Assembly (NCBI GenBank): GCA_910586435.1
Contig: CAJUGT010000060.1
Location: 1-21,679, forward strand
Source of the DNA: an uncultured Acetatifactor sp.
GTDB lineage: Bacteria > Bacillota > Clostridia > Lachnospirales > Lachnospiraceae
DNA length: 21,679 nt
Direction: 5' to 3'
Part shown: in pieces, positions 7,464 through 15,917 of the stretch
How positions within the stretch are numbered: position 1 is the first letter of the stretch
Layout: the number at the start of each line of letters is the position of its first letter
The notes under the pieces: model-generated
What the model was told of the DNA's origin: nothing
Seen by the model: the letters and a program-made list of their open reading frames with translations, nothing else
The model's database searches: none
Translations under genes and position numbers: made by a program

Positions 7464-9046
7464 TCCATTTCCTCCATCAGTCTCTCATAAGTCACACCAC
7501 ATTTGACCGCAATATCTTTTGCGTAGGAATATCGGAAAGACTCCCCTTCCCTGATTTTATATGTCCGTTCCTTATACTCCCCTTCTCCTTCCACCTCCGT
7601 AATAAGGCTGAAAAATCCCTCACTTTCCAGCCCATCGCCCACTTCGTAAAAATGTGTCACCAAGCCGCCCCGACATTGTTTATGAGCTATTTCCCGCAAT
7701 AGCCTCTTTAACAAAATCACAGCCGTGGATCTCTGTGTACTTGTAAATGTTTCATTCAGCAAAACCATATCCCGCTCCTGTAAATTTTGCAGAATGCTGT
7801 GTACTCTCTGAAGCTCTTGTTCAAACCTCCCCACAGATGCGCCTCTCTCATCTTCTCTGCTGAAAAGTGTATGTATATTCCCCACTATCCCCAGAGATGC
7901 CTTTCTGCAAGGGACAAACATCCCCACCTGGGCCAGACATTGAATCACTCCCACGCTTCTGATAAATGTGGTTTTGCCTCCCTGATTTGCGCCCGTCAGG
8001 ATAAAAATACATCTGTTGTCCGAAAGTTGGTAGTCATTTGATACAACTTGACATCCTTTTTTATTCTGGTAGAGATTAATAGCCAATGTCATGTCATAGG
8101 CTTCCCTGACACTTGTATCCTGTAATGGTGTACAGACCGGCATACAAAAAAAGAACCCTGCTTTCTCATATTCCCGCACAAAACGGATGCAGGCCAGATA
8201 AAACACAAGCTCCCTGGCAACCCGGACAAACTGGCAAATATCATACTTTCCATAGGCTTCATACAGTCCCCCCAACTCCTCCACAAGCTCTGGCCGGCGC
8301 ATACAGACCTGTTCCTGAATTCTTTTGTCAAGATATGTGATATCCATATTTTGATAAATTCCTATTGTAAAGTCAAACGCTCCAATAAAAGGCTGCGCCC
8401 ATTTCTTAAGTCTCTTCGTATATTCACAATCCTGTACACCCTCAGGATCTACTACTACACTGTGACAGTTTTGCCCCTTGTCCTTATTTAAAATAATACT
8501 CTGCGGCATGTTCTGTCCAAGAAGGGTCAAAAACTCAGACAGCCGTTTTCTTTCCGCCACCACTCTGCTGTCAGAAATAAAATCCGCCATTTTTTCAATC
8601 CCCACATCCAACGGTGTGCCCGTTTCGGCTTGTTCAGATACTTTCCCACAAACACGCTCAAGCCCTGCAAGGAAATCATACCGCGCCTGTAAGGCAAATA
8701 TCATTTTCTTCTTCTCGTCTTTGGTATCGCCGATCCTTTCAAGCCCTCTCTGTATTGCGGACACACAGGCGACAAACTCCTCAGCCGCCTCATAAATAAC
8801 AGCATTCTGATACAATTGTTTCATAACCTTCTGACGCAGTATCACAGTAGAACACTTGGCGCAGGGATGCAGAAAAATCTCTTCAAAGCCATATTGATCC
8901 CAGAACTTCCCTGCCCGATATATTTCCTCATATACAAATTTTAAATTCAGATCAGCAATGTATCCTTCCTCCCCACCATATATCCTTGCTTTCCATTCCC
9001 TGTAACTATCTTCGCTCTCCCAAAGTAAACTGAAATACTTCTCCAC
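7460..9046 (-). CDS. MutS-fold ATPase without mismatch-recognition domains (first of pair)
   Basis: A 528-residue relative of the next protein, with the same layout: an N-terminal helical region with a Cys-containing HPCAKCSTVILRQKVMKQL (60-78) and a MutS-type ATPase with Walker A GANQGGKT (352-359), GRFEQEL (406-412), Walker B MVLLNE (427-432) and THFYEV. As in its partner, the Walker B Asp is replaced by Asn (N431), and domains I, II and Smr are missing. I prefer the GTG start at 9046, because GGAGG lies seven bases upstream. A TTG at 9064 would overlap the stop codon of the ABC gene (TTGA) but has a poorly spaced site. It lies 14 bases after the exporter gene and overlaps the second MutS-like gene by 4 bases. 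A role in DNA binding is possible from the fold but not shown. Confidence 0.78.
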   Translation of the reverse strand: MEKYFSLLWESEDSYREWKARIYGGEEGYIADLNLKFVYEEIYRAGKFWDQYGFEEIFLHPCAKCSTVILRQKVMKQLYQNAVIYEAAEEFVACVSAIQRGLERIGDTKDEKKKMIFALQARYDFLAGLERVCGKVSEQAETGTPLDVGIEKMADFISDSRVVAERKRLSEFLTLLGQNMPQSIILNKDKGQNCHSVVVDPEGVQDCEYTKRLKKWAQPFIGAFDFTIGIYQNMDITYLDKRIQEQVCMRRPELVEELGGLYEAYGKYDICQFVRVARELVFYLACIRFVREYEKAGFFFCMPVCTPLQDTSVREAYDMTLAINLYQNKKGCQVVSNDYQLSDNRCIFILTGANQGGKTTFIRSVGVIQCLAQVGMFVPCRKASLGIVGNIHTLFSREDERGASVGRFEQELQRVHSILQNLQERDMVLLNETFTSTQRSTAVILLKRLLREIAHKQCRGGLVTHFYEVGDGLESEGFFSLITEVEGEGEYKERTYKIREGESFRYSYAKDIAVKCGVTYERLMEEME

Positions 9047-9060
9047 TGCCTGCCCTCCAC

Positions 9061-10821
9061 TCAATCTCCTCCCTGTTCCAGATAAACCTGTCCCTGCTTC
9101 CTGAACATATCGGCATAAATGCCTCCCAGCTCCATGAGCTGTTCATGTGTGCCATATTCCACTATCTTTCCTTCCACAAAGACCGCAATATGATTTGCTA
9201 TCGTGGAAGCAGCCAGGCGGTGTGATATGAAGATTGCCGTCCTGTCCCTGGCCATGCGAAAGAAATTCTCATATATCTCATTTTCCGCCTTTGGGTCCAG
9301 AGACGCCGTGGGTTCGTCCAGGATTACAATGGGCGTATTCTTATACAACGCCCGGGCAATGGCCAGCTTTTGCCCCTCTCCGCCTGACAGATCTGTTCCT
9401 TTTCCGGTAAATTTTCTGGACATAAACGTATGAACACCCTGGGGCAGCCGACTTACCTTCTCAGCCAGCCCCACCTTGGCTAAGACAGCAAGTGTTTCTT
9501 CTTCCGGCACTGCCTCATGCATGGTGACATTCTCCCCCACTGAAAAAGAAAAGTTGATATAATCCTGGAATACCGCCGAGATTATCTCGTTATACGCCTC
9601 CTTTGAAATCTCCCATATGTCCACGCCTCCCACTGTGATTCTGCCCTTTGTGGGATGATAAAATCTGCACAGAAGCTTGATAAGCGTACTCTTTCCGGCA
9701 CCGTTTTCTCCCACAACGGCCAGCTTTTCATTTTCCCCTATCTCAAGGTTTACATTTTCCAGACAGAACCGTTCCGAACCTGGATACGCAAATGATACGT
9801 TTTCAAACCGGATGGTCCTGTCCTTTAAATCCTCTGTACTCTTACCCATTCCCGCTTCCCCCATGGTACTTATGCTGTCAAAATCTGACATGGAAAGCCG
9901 CATACGGTTATATTCACCTGCTTTTTCTATCACATTTGACAGAGAAGAGGAAATGACCGTGACTGCCGAAAAATACATGGTAAAGTCGGCAATTGTTATG
10001 GCGCCGTCAATATAGCCCAGAGACAAAAGCCATAATATGCAGAAAGTCTGTATGGTCATTGCCACAGACAGCAATATCTCAAACAATGCGTATCGTTTAA
10101 AATCCCCATACTGCAATCCCAGCATTTCTTCACGATACCCATGGATTTTCCCCATGAACCATGCTTCCAGTCCATTCAGCCGCAGCTCTTTTGCCGCGCC
10201 CTTATCGGAATATGCCACACCCATCAGATAATTTCCCACCCTGTCATTCTGAGCATAGGAAATACGCTGCTTTTCCAGCCGTTTTTGCATCAAATATACG
10301 AAGACAGCTTTCACGGCCAAGACGCCCCCTATGAGCAATACAAACACAAAATCCAGCTTTGCTACAATCGCAGCCAGACCCGCAACCGTAAAAAGCGCCG
10401 AGAAAATACTCTGAAGCACTGTCACTGCGCTAATAATTTCATTTACATGATTCGCCATGTAAAGTTTATCATGGAAATCCGGATTTTCCATAACCTCTAC
10501 GGGCAAATCCATGGTATATCTCCCCGTTGTTTCCCTGATTTTTTTGGCAAACTCATCGGCAAAAAAAGCCGCCCGATTCTTCAGGAAAAGATTCACTGTG
10601 GTTACAAGAAGCAAAATAGCGGCATAAAGCAAAATTGTTTTGACAATATCCGGATGACTTACATCTCCCAGCAGCTGTTCAATAAAGAGTTTAGGAAAAT
10701 AAGCGGCAAGCATGGCCTGTACTGCGGTCAAAATGGCCTGGGGCGCAGAACAGACTATATAAAACGGTTCATATTTATGTATGGTTTTGAAAATCAATAG
10801 TATCCCATGTAAATTTTTCAT
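9061..10821 (-). CDS. ABC exporter half-transporter, membrane plus ATPase domains (second of pair)
   Basis: A 586-residue type IV exporter half. The N-terminal membrane domain has about six spans (clear ones near 22-48, 62-80, 141-158, 159-178, 247-268 and 275-296). The nucleotide-binding domain has Walker A GENGAGKS (371-378), Q-loop VFQD, signature LSGGEG (478-483), Walker B IVILDE (498-503) and H534 in FISHR. The substrate is unknown; relatives export peptides, lipids or drugs. The start at 10821 has AGGTG six bases upstream; ATG at 10824 and GTG at 10851 are alternatives. It follows another half-transporter by 81 bases, and the two probably form a heterodimer. The close downstream MutS-like pair suggests one transcription unit. 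No precursor peptide gene is visible beside it. Confidence 0.85.
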   Translation of the reverse strand: MKNLHGILLIFKTIHKYEPFYIVCSAPQAILTAVQAMLAAYFPKLFIEQLLGDVSHPDIVKTILLYAAILLLVTTVNLFLKNRAAFFADEFAKKIRETTGRYTMDLPVEVMENPDFHDKLYMANHVNEIISAVTVLQSIFSALFTVAGLAAIVAKLDFVFVLLIGGVLAVKAVFVYLMQKRLEKQRISYAQNDRVGNYLMGVAYSDKGAAKELRLNGLEAWFMGKIHGYREEMLGLQYGDFKRYALFEILLSVAMTIQTFCILWLLSLGYIDGAITIADFTMYFSAVTVISSSLSNVIEKAGEYNRMRLSMSDFDSISTMGEAGMGKSTEDLKDRTIRFENVSFAYPGSERFCLENVNLEIGENEKLAVVGENGAGKSTLIKLLCRFYHPTKGRITVGGVDIWEISKEAYNEIISAVFQDYINFSFSVGENVTMHEAVPEEETLAVLAKVGLAEKVSRLPQGVHTFMSRKFTGKGTDLSGGEGQKLAIARALYKNTPIVILDEPTASLDPKAENEIYENFFRMARDRTAIFISHRLAASTIANHIAVFVEGKIVEYGTHEQLMELGGIYADMFRKQGQVYLEQGGD

Positions 10822-10902
10822 CATTGACACCTGTATCCATTCCTGTTCCACAATATGTTTTCTTCTTAAATAATTCCCATTGCGCCGTGAAGATTTCCAT
10901 AT

Positions 10903-12723
10903 TCATTCGTGGACGCTGTGAGGCGTTTCCATGCCATTTTTGTGTGACACTATGCCTTCTTCATAATGTTTGGCCTGCATTTTAAAAAGTTTCGCATAAA
11001 CTCCCTCCAGTTCCATTAACGTCTCATGGGTGCCCCATTCCGCAATCCGATTGTCAGAGAGTACATAAATTTTGTCGCACATGCGAGTCGAAGAGAGCCG
11101 ATGTGAAATAAACAAAGTGGTTCTTCCTTCCGAAATGCTGTCAAGCCTGGAAAAAAGCTCATACTCCGCTATGGGGTCCAAAGCGCTTGTGGGTTCATCC
11201 AGAAGCAGCACATCCGCATCCTTGAAAATCGCCCGGGCCATGGCCAGCTTTTGCCCTTCCCCGCCGGAGAATTCCACCCCATGATTGTCAAGTTTCTTAT
11301 ATACGGATGTTTCCAGACCTTTGGGAAGTTTTGATATTTTTTGCGTCAGCCCGCTTTTCTCAATGCAGTCCCGCAGTTTCTTCTCATTGGCTTCCTGATC
11401 AAACAGAATGTTTTCTCTCACGCTGTAGGCAAACAGGGCAAAATCCTGCAAGACAATCCCGATATGCCTGCAATACGCTCTGTATGGTATCTGACGAATA
11501 TCCACACCATTGAGTGTAATCCTCCCTTCTGTGGGATCGTAAATCCTGCACAGTAGTTGAATCAATGTGGTCTTCCCCGAGCCATTCAATCCAACAATGC
11601 CGATTTTTTCCCCATGGCCTATCTCAAGATTCACGTTTTTCAAAATGTATTGGGAAGTATTGGGATAGACAAAAGAAACATTCTCAAAGCAGATTTTCTC
11701 ATTGGTAAAATCCAGCACCGGCTCCGGCAATGCGTTGCTTTTGGATATTTCGCTGTTCTTTTGCACCATGTCCAGATATTGTCGATAGAATGCAATAGAC
11801 TTACAATTGTTGTTGATTTCCCCCATGGTCTTGAAAAATGACAGTAAAATAGAAGTAAAAAGCGTTGTGGAGGATAGAAGCACAGTATATTGGGCAATGC
11901 TTACTCTGCCCATGGACACCTGCCAGGTAAAATATATATACATAAGAGCAGTCTGTAATATGGTCAACAGATTGCTCAAACTCTGAACACCAAATTTTCT
12001 GCGGTACAAAGCGGTCATCTTGGCCACCTGGGCGGCAAAAATGGAACTGTATTTTTCCCGGATAAATTGGTTGGCGTTATTGATTCTGATTTCCTTGGCA
12101 AATTTATATTCTGTCATGACAGAATATAGATATTCCAATTTGCGGTCATCTTCCACTTTGCCATTGTCGAAATCAAATTCCTGTTTCTGCGTCAGCAGGG
12201 ACATTCTGATAAGCAATGCGGATATCACCAGAATTATTAACACAAACCATGGGCTCAGCACGGAAAAAATAAACAAAACCCCAGCCAGCTGCACAAAATA
12301 ATTAAAAAAGTTACCCCAGATGGAAATAAAAAAAGCCGGGTGTGCCTTCATGGATTTGCGTTTCAAATTCGCCATGGAACCGTCCTGTACATAGTGATAA
12401 TTCACACAGACACAGTCATTCATATATTCATACTGCACGATGTTGGTGATTTTGCGCATGGCAATATTGTCTAAAAGAGAAAGAATATGGCGAATAAGAG
12501 CTGCTGCCAGATTAACAGATAAATACAGAACAATGACCCCTGCCACTTCTCCTTTGGTTCTGCCTTCCAACAGGGCATCCACTATAATTCCCACTCCAAA
12601 TACATGAATCAGGGGCAGCAGACCGGTAAAAAGGTTTTTCACCAGGCATAAGAAAAAATATCCCTTTGACAGTCCCCATGCCCTGGCAAATAGAAACTTG
12701 AGATTCTTCATCTGTTCTTTCAT
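10903..12723 (-). CDS. ABC exporter half-transporter, membrane plus ATPase domains (first of pair)
   Basis: A 606-residue exporter half with six likely membrane spans in residues 20-300. The ATPase domain has Walker A GLNGSGKT (378-385), Q-loop VLQD (Q426), signature FSGGEG (485-490), Walker B VLLLDE (505-510) and H541 in FISHR. Like its partner it uses SGGEG rather than the common SGGQ. Both sets of catalytic motifs look intact, so neither NBD appears degenerate. The start at 12723 has a purine run of AAGGGGGG seven bases upstream. An in-frame extension to 12897 exists, but it contains the promoter-like sequence and has no ribosome site at its start. A C-terminal tail of about 25 residues follows the usual end of the domain. 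It heads the ABC-ABC-MutS-MutS group. The substrate is unknown. Confidence 0.85.
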   Translation of the reverse strand: MKEQMKNLKFLFARAWGLSKGYFFLCLVKNLFTGLLPLIHVFGVGIIVDALLEGRTKGEVAGVIVLYLSVNLAAALIRHILSLLDNIAMRKITNIVQYEYMNDCVCVNYHYVQDGSMANLKRKSMKAHPAFFISIWGNFFNYFVQLAGVLFIFSVLSPWFVLIILVISALLIRMSLLTQKQEFDFDNGKVEDDRKLEYLYSVMTEYKFAKEIRINNANQFIREKYSSIFAAQVAKMTALYRRKFGVQSLSNLLTILQTALMYIYFTWQVSMGRVSIAQYTVLLSSTTLFTSILLSFFKTMGEINNNCKSIAFYRQYLDMVQKNSEISKSNALPEPVLDFTNEKICFENVSFVYPNTSQYILKNVNLEIGHGEKIGIVGLNGSGKTTLIQLLCRIYDPTEGRITLNGVDIRQIPYRAYCRHIGIVLQDFALFAYSVRENILFDQEANEKKLRDCIEKSGLTQKISKLPKGLETSVYKKLDNHGVEFSGGEGQKLAMARAIFKDADVLLLDEPTSALDPIAEYELFSRLDSISEGRTTLFISHRLSSTRMCDKIYVLSDNRIAEWGTHETLMELEGVYAKLFKMQAKHYEEGIVSHKNGMETPHSVHE

Positions 12724-12795
12724 ATGAAATCCCCCCTTATGATATAGTTCCGCAATTTCCCTTCCAGTCCTCTTCCAGACACGAAACATACTTTC

Positions 12796-12824
12796 ATTAT
12801 ATCTTTCTAACCCAATTTGTACAA
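12796..12824 (-). promoter_or_regulatory. Candidate sigma-A promoter for the ABC exporter-MutS-like group
   Basis: On the minus strand TTGTAC (12824-12819), a 17-base spacer and a perfect TATAAT (12801-12796) lie about 75 bases before the first exporter start. The -35 matches the consensus at three of six bases. It suggests the exporter and MutS-like genes can be transcribed apart from the sugar operon upstream. Confidence 0.55.
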
Positions 12825-12846
12825 TAACTTTCTCCAAAAAACCGAC

Positions 12847-12929
12847 AAAAATTGTGACAGTTCCGGCCGGCAGCCTTTCCTCCGGGTGCCGGCGCATAGG
12901 AATCCTTCTCCGTGCCCTGTCTGAACTGT
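12847..12929 (-). terminator. Nested inverted repeat after the amylosucrase gene, possible terminator
   Basis: An outer stem ACAGTTC (12929-12923) pairs with GAACTGT (12863-12857), starting at the amylosucrase stop codon. An inner stem GCCGGCA (12893-12887) pairs with TGCCGGC (12872-12866). Five T bases follow, but six bases after the outer stem, so it is not a textbook terminator. It may act as a leaky terminator or transcript-end stabiliser before the next promoter. Confidence 0.4.
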
Positions 12930-14776
12930 TACAGTTTTTTCATTTTCAAATAGTAAAACCCATAGCCGGGTATGGGCATTTCTGCCAACCCCTTCTTTTC
13001 CCCTGAAATCAGCTCCTCATACTCCTCTGTTTCCGTTTCATTGAGCCTAACCGTCCTGTCAAATTCACTGAAATTGAACAAGCCTATGATCTTCTCCCCT
13101 TCATAGTATCTGCCAATCCCCAGTACGGAACCATCTCCTGTCTCAATGGTCCATGTATCCGCATTTGATACAAATACCTTTTCCGAAGCACGAATCTTCT
13201 CTAACGCCTGAAGACCATGGAATATCCTTTCCTCCACCGTCCCCGGTTTTTCAATATTCTCCGCCTGTTTCCAATTCATTGCCCCCCGATGGATATACCT
13301 GGAATCCGCAGCCTTAAGCGAATCATTTTTATAAGTATAGTCATTGAGCTGTCCAATCTCATCCCCGCTGTACAATACCGGAATTCCTGACTGCATGAAC
13401 ATATATCCATGAAGCATAATATCCAGTCTGATTGCTTTCTCCATGGCTCCGTCATCCTGTTCGCAGCCCGCCTTCTCCACTCCGCACATGGATGCCGTTG
13501 TTCCGCAGAATCTGGCGTCTCCGGTGACAGGGTCCGCATTATACAATTCCCCTCTGCTGCAGCTCCCTCCCACATATCCCTGAAAATAATCATTCAAGTA
13601 TTGCTTATGAGAACGTTCCTCCATGCCCGCCGCCATTAGAAAACCATAGTCCAGACCCCAGCCAATGTCATCATGACAACGAAGGTAATTTAAAAACACA
13701 TATTCTTTGGGCAACGCATTCACAATATCCAACTGTCTCTTTAATAACCTGACATCCCGGGTCGCAATGGTATGCCAGGTTGCTGCCATGGTAGTAACAT
13801 TATAAAGCATATGGCATTCCGGCTTTTCCACCGTCCCAAAATAGGGCACTACTTTCTCCGGCTCCATGACCACCTCGCCCAGCAAAAGGACAGAAGGACA
13901 GACAATTTCACTAATCATGCGCATCATACGCACAATGGTATGCACCTGGGGAAGATTCCTGCACGAAGTATGGAGTTCTTTCCAAATGTAGGGCACTGCG
14001 TCGATACGTATAATATCTATCCCCCTGTTGACCAGGTAGAGAAAATGATACATCATCTCGTTAAATACCCTTGGATTTTTGTAATTCAAATCCCACTGAT
14101 AGGGATAAAATGTAGTCAAAACATAATGTTTTATATCCTCAAGCCAGGTAAAATTCCCAGGGGATGTGGTGGGAAATACCTGTGGAACCGTCTTTTCATA
14201 TTGGGATGGCACATCCCAATTGTCGTAGAAAAAGTAACGGCTCATATATTCCCCGTCTCCCTGCCTGGCTTTCCTTGCCCATTCATGGTCTTCGGAAGTG
14301 TGGTTCATGACAAAATCCATACAGATTTGTATGCCCTTTTCATGACAGGCTTCTGTCAAGTGTTCCAGGTCCTCCATGGACCCCAGCTTTTCCTGCACCT
14401 TCCTGAAATCCGCCACTGCGTATCCACCGTCAGAACGCCCTTCTGCCGTTTCCAAAAAGGGCATCAGATGAATATAATTCACATTGCACTTTTCAATATA
14501 ATCCAGCTTTGACTCCACACCTTTCATATTTCCGGCAAAATTATCAATATAAAACATCATCCCTAACATGTCATTGCGTTTGTACCAGTCAGGGTCCGAC
14601 GCTCTTTCCTCATCCCTTTTTTTCAGCTCTTTCTTTCTGTCCAAATAGAACTGTCTCATTTGATTACACAATTCCGCAAACATAGAGCTGTTATCATACA
14701 GCTCCATGTAAAGCCAACGCAGCTCATCATGATGCTTTTCCAACCTTTGGCTGAAAACTTCTGATTCTCTGTCCAT
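12929..14776 (-). CDS. Amylosucrase-like GH13 (subfamily 4 type) enzyme, sucrose to alpha-glucan
   Basis: A 615-residue protein, close to Neisseria polysaccharea amylosucrase in length and layout. Amylosucrase moves the glucosyl unit of sucrose onto alpha-1,4-glucan and releases fructose. It has a helical N-terminal region (1-80), the barrel, and an insertion after CHDDIGW like the B' domain. Expected catalytic residues are D259 in IIRIDAV (nucleophile), E301 in LLLGEVV (acid/base) and D369 in CHDDIGW. The sucrose-pocket pair of amylosucrase, an Asp and an Arg, corresponds to D116 in RSDGGYA and R493 in DSRY. No signal peptide is seen. ATG at 14776 is chosen over GTG at 14782 for ribosome-site spacing (GGTGGTG, seven bases). 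It lies 32 bases after pfkB. Sucrose hydrolase is the main alternative in this subfamily; sucrose phosphorylase is less likely. Confidence 0.82.
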   Translation of the reverse strand: MDRESEVFSQRLEKHHDELRWLYMELYDNSSMFAELCNQMRQFYLDRKKELKKRDEERASDPDWYKRNDMLGMMFYIDNFAGNMKGVESKLDYIEKCNVNYIHLMPFLETAEGRSDGGYAVADFRKVQEKLGSMEDLEHLTEACHEKGIQICMDFVMNHTSEDHEWARKARQGDGEYMSRYFFYDNWDVPSQYEKTVPQVFPTTSPGNFTWLEDIKHYVLTTFYPYQWDLNYKNPRVFNEMMYHFLYLVNRGIDIIRIDAVPYIWKELHTSCRNLPQVHTIVRMMRMISEIVCPSVLLLGEVVMEPEKVVPYFGTVEKPECHMLYNVTTMAATWHTIATRDVRLLKRQLDIVNALPKEYVFLNYLRCHDDIGWGLDYGFLMAAGMEERSHKQYLNDYFQGYVGGSCSRGELYNADPVTGDARFCGTTASMCGVEKAGCEQDDGAMEKAIRLDIMLHGYMFMQSGIPVLYSGDEIGQLNDYTYKNDSLKAADSRYIHRGAMNWKQAENIEKPGTVEERIFHGLQALEKIRASEKVFVSNADTWTIETGDGSVLGIGRYYEGEKIIGLFNFSEFDRTVRLNETETEEYEELISGEKKGLAEMPIPGYGFYYLKMKKL

Positions 14777-14808
14777 AGCCACTCACCACCTTTTCCTGTC
14801 GCCAATCC

Positions 14809-15792
14809 TCAATCTCCCCTTATAACTCTCCTGATTTCCTGTTCCTGGGGCATCACACGCAGCGCTCCCTTCCTGGTGGTCACAATTGCCGCCGCCCCAT
14901 TGGCAAATTCCAGTATCTCCTCCAAAGTCTCCGCCTTCAGATTTTCCAGTCCCGCCCAAAGCACTCCATGAAGCACACATCCCATAAAAGTATCACCTGC
15001 GCCCGTTGTCTCTATGGTACCTGCCTGTAAAAACGCCCCTTTTTCCACCATACTATCCCCGTAGTACGCCCGGCTTCCCTCTTTTCCCATGGACACAAGA
15101 ATCAGTGGAATCGGATATTTCTCTTTTATCTTTTTTACACCTGCGCTATAATCCTTTTCCCCTGTAAGCCATGTAATCTCATTATCAGAAATCTTCAGTA
15201 TATCGCATATGCTCAATCCATATTCCACCTGTCTTTTGGCTGTCTCCATAGAATCCCACAACGGTTCTCTTATATTGGGGTCAAAGGAAATCAGCGCTCC
15301 TTTCACTTTGGCGTATTCCGCAGCATATTGAGTCGCCTCCCGCACTCCCTCATGGGTCATGGACAGGGTTCCAAAATGAAAAATTTTAGTGCGCTCCAAC
15401 AATTCCTTCTGAATATCGGACTTTTTCAGACACATATCCGCCCCAGGATTTCTGTAAAAAGAAAAATCTCTGTCCCCGTCTTCCTTTGTCTCCACGAAGG
15501 CAAGTGTGGTCCTGCATTCGGAATCCATGCACAGATTCGAGGCATCAATGCCCAAGTCTATGAGAGCGGCACGAAGTTTTCTTCCAAACAGATCTTCTCC
15601 CACCTTTCCGATAAATCCCGTCTTATGCCCCAGCTTTGTAAGCATGGCAAGCACATTGCAGGGAGCACCCCCGGGATTGGCTTCAAATAGAGTATTTCCC
15701 TGGGGAGAAACCCCGTTATCCGTCATATCAATCAATAATTCTCCAAGCGCAATCACATCATATTCTTTTAGATTATCTCCCATTGCGGTCAC
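14809..15792 (-). CDS. scrK: PfkB-family fructokinase
   Basis: A 327-residue ribokinase/PfkB-family sugar kinase, predicted to phosphorylate the fructose released from sucrose to fructose-6-phosphate. Visible features are the N-terminal GELLIDMT, the substrate-site NPGGAPCNVLAMLTKLG (39-55), DPNIREPLW (the DPNxRxxLW pattern common in fructokinases), and the ATP-site TTGAGDTFMG with the catalytic Asp near the C-terminus. The GTG start at 15792 has AAGGAG five bases upstream. ATG at 15783 is in frame but 14 bases away. Its place between the GH36/GH32 genes and the amylosucrase, both sources of free fructose or sucrose, supports fructose as substrate. Other PfkB sugars such as 2-keto-3-deoxygluconate or tagatose are less likely. 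Confidence 0.87.
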   Translation of the reverse strand: MTAMGDNLKEYDVIALGELLIDMTDNGVSPQGNTLFEANPGGAPCNVLAMLTKLGHKTGFIGKVGEDLFGRKLRAALIDLGIDASNLCMDSECRTTLAFVETKEDGDRDFSFYRNPGADMCLKKSDIQKELLERTKIFHFGTLSMTHEGVREATQYAAEYAKVKGALISFDPNIREPLWDSMETAKRQVEYGLSICDILKISDNEITWLTGEKDYSAGVKKIKEKYPIPLILVSMGKEGSRAYYGDSMVEKGAFLQAGTIETTGAGDTFMGCVLHGVLWAGLENLKAETLEEILEFANGAAAIVTTRKGALRVMPQEQEIRRVIRGD

Positions 15793-15917
15793 ACATTCTC
15801 CTTATTCCAGTTCCCTTGTGGAACTTATTCCGCAGTGTACTTTCGCACACTTTGCCCTCTGCTGCCCTGGCTTGCTTTTGGGCGGATGCTGATTTATTTT
15901 TCTGTTTTGCTGCGCCT
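15793..15917 (-). other. Hairpin-rich leader between GH36 and pfkB
   Basis: This 125-base gap has two clear minus-strand hairpins. AGTGTGC-GAAA-GTACACT (15851-15834) is a 7 bp stem with one G-T wobble and a GNRA tetraloop. AGTTCC-ACAAG-GGAACT (15825-15809) is a 6 bp stem. TGGAATAAGGAG (15809-15798) follows and supplies the pfkB ribosome site, echoing the TGGAATAGGAG tail of the repeat family. No T run is present, so it is probably not a terminator. Confidence 0.5.

Noticed and set aside
5931..9046. Standard MutS or MutS2 mismatch/recombination proteins
   Set aside because: Both proteins are 510-530 residues long, lack mismatch-binding domains I and II, lack the Smr domain, and are paired with exporters.
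10822..10902. A RiPP or bacteriocin precursor gene next to the exporters
   Set aside because: I looked in the gaps at 10822-10902, 9047-9060 and 12724-12928 for a short gene with a ribosome site and a leader-like peptide and saw none. No modifying enzyme is present either.
12724..12897. A 58-residue N-terminal extension of the first exporter half
   Set aside because: The extension contains the TATAAT promoter-like sequence, has no ribosome site at its first codon, and the AAGGGGGG-preceded ATG at 12723 fits the family start.
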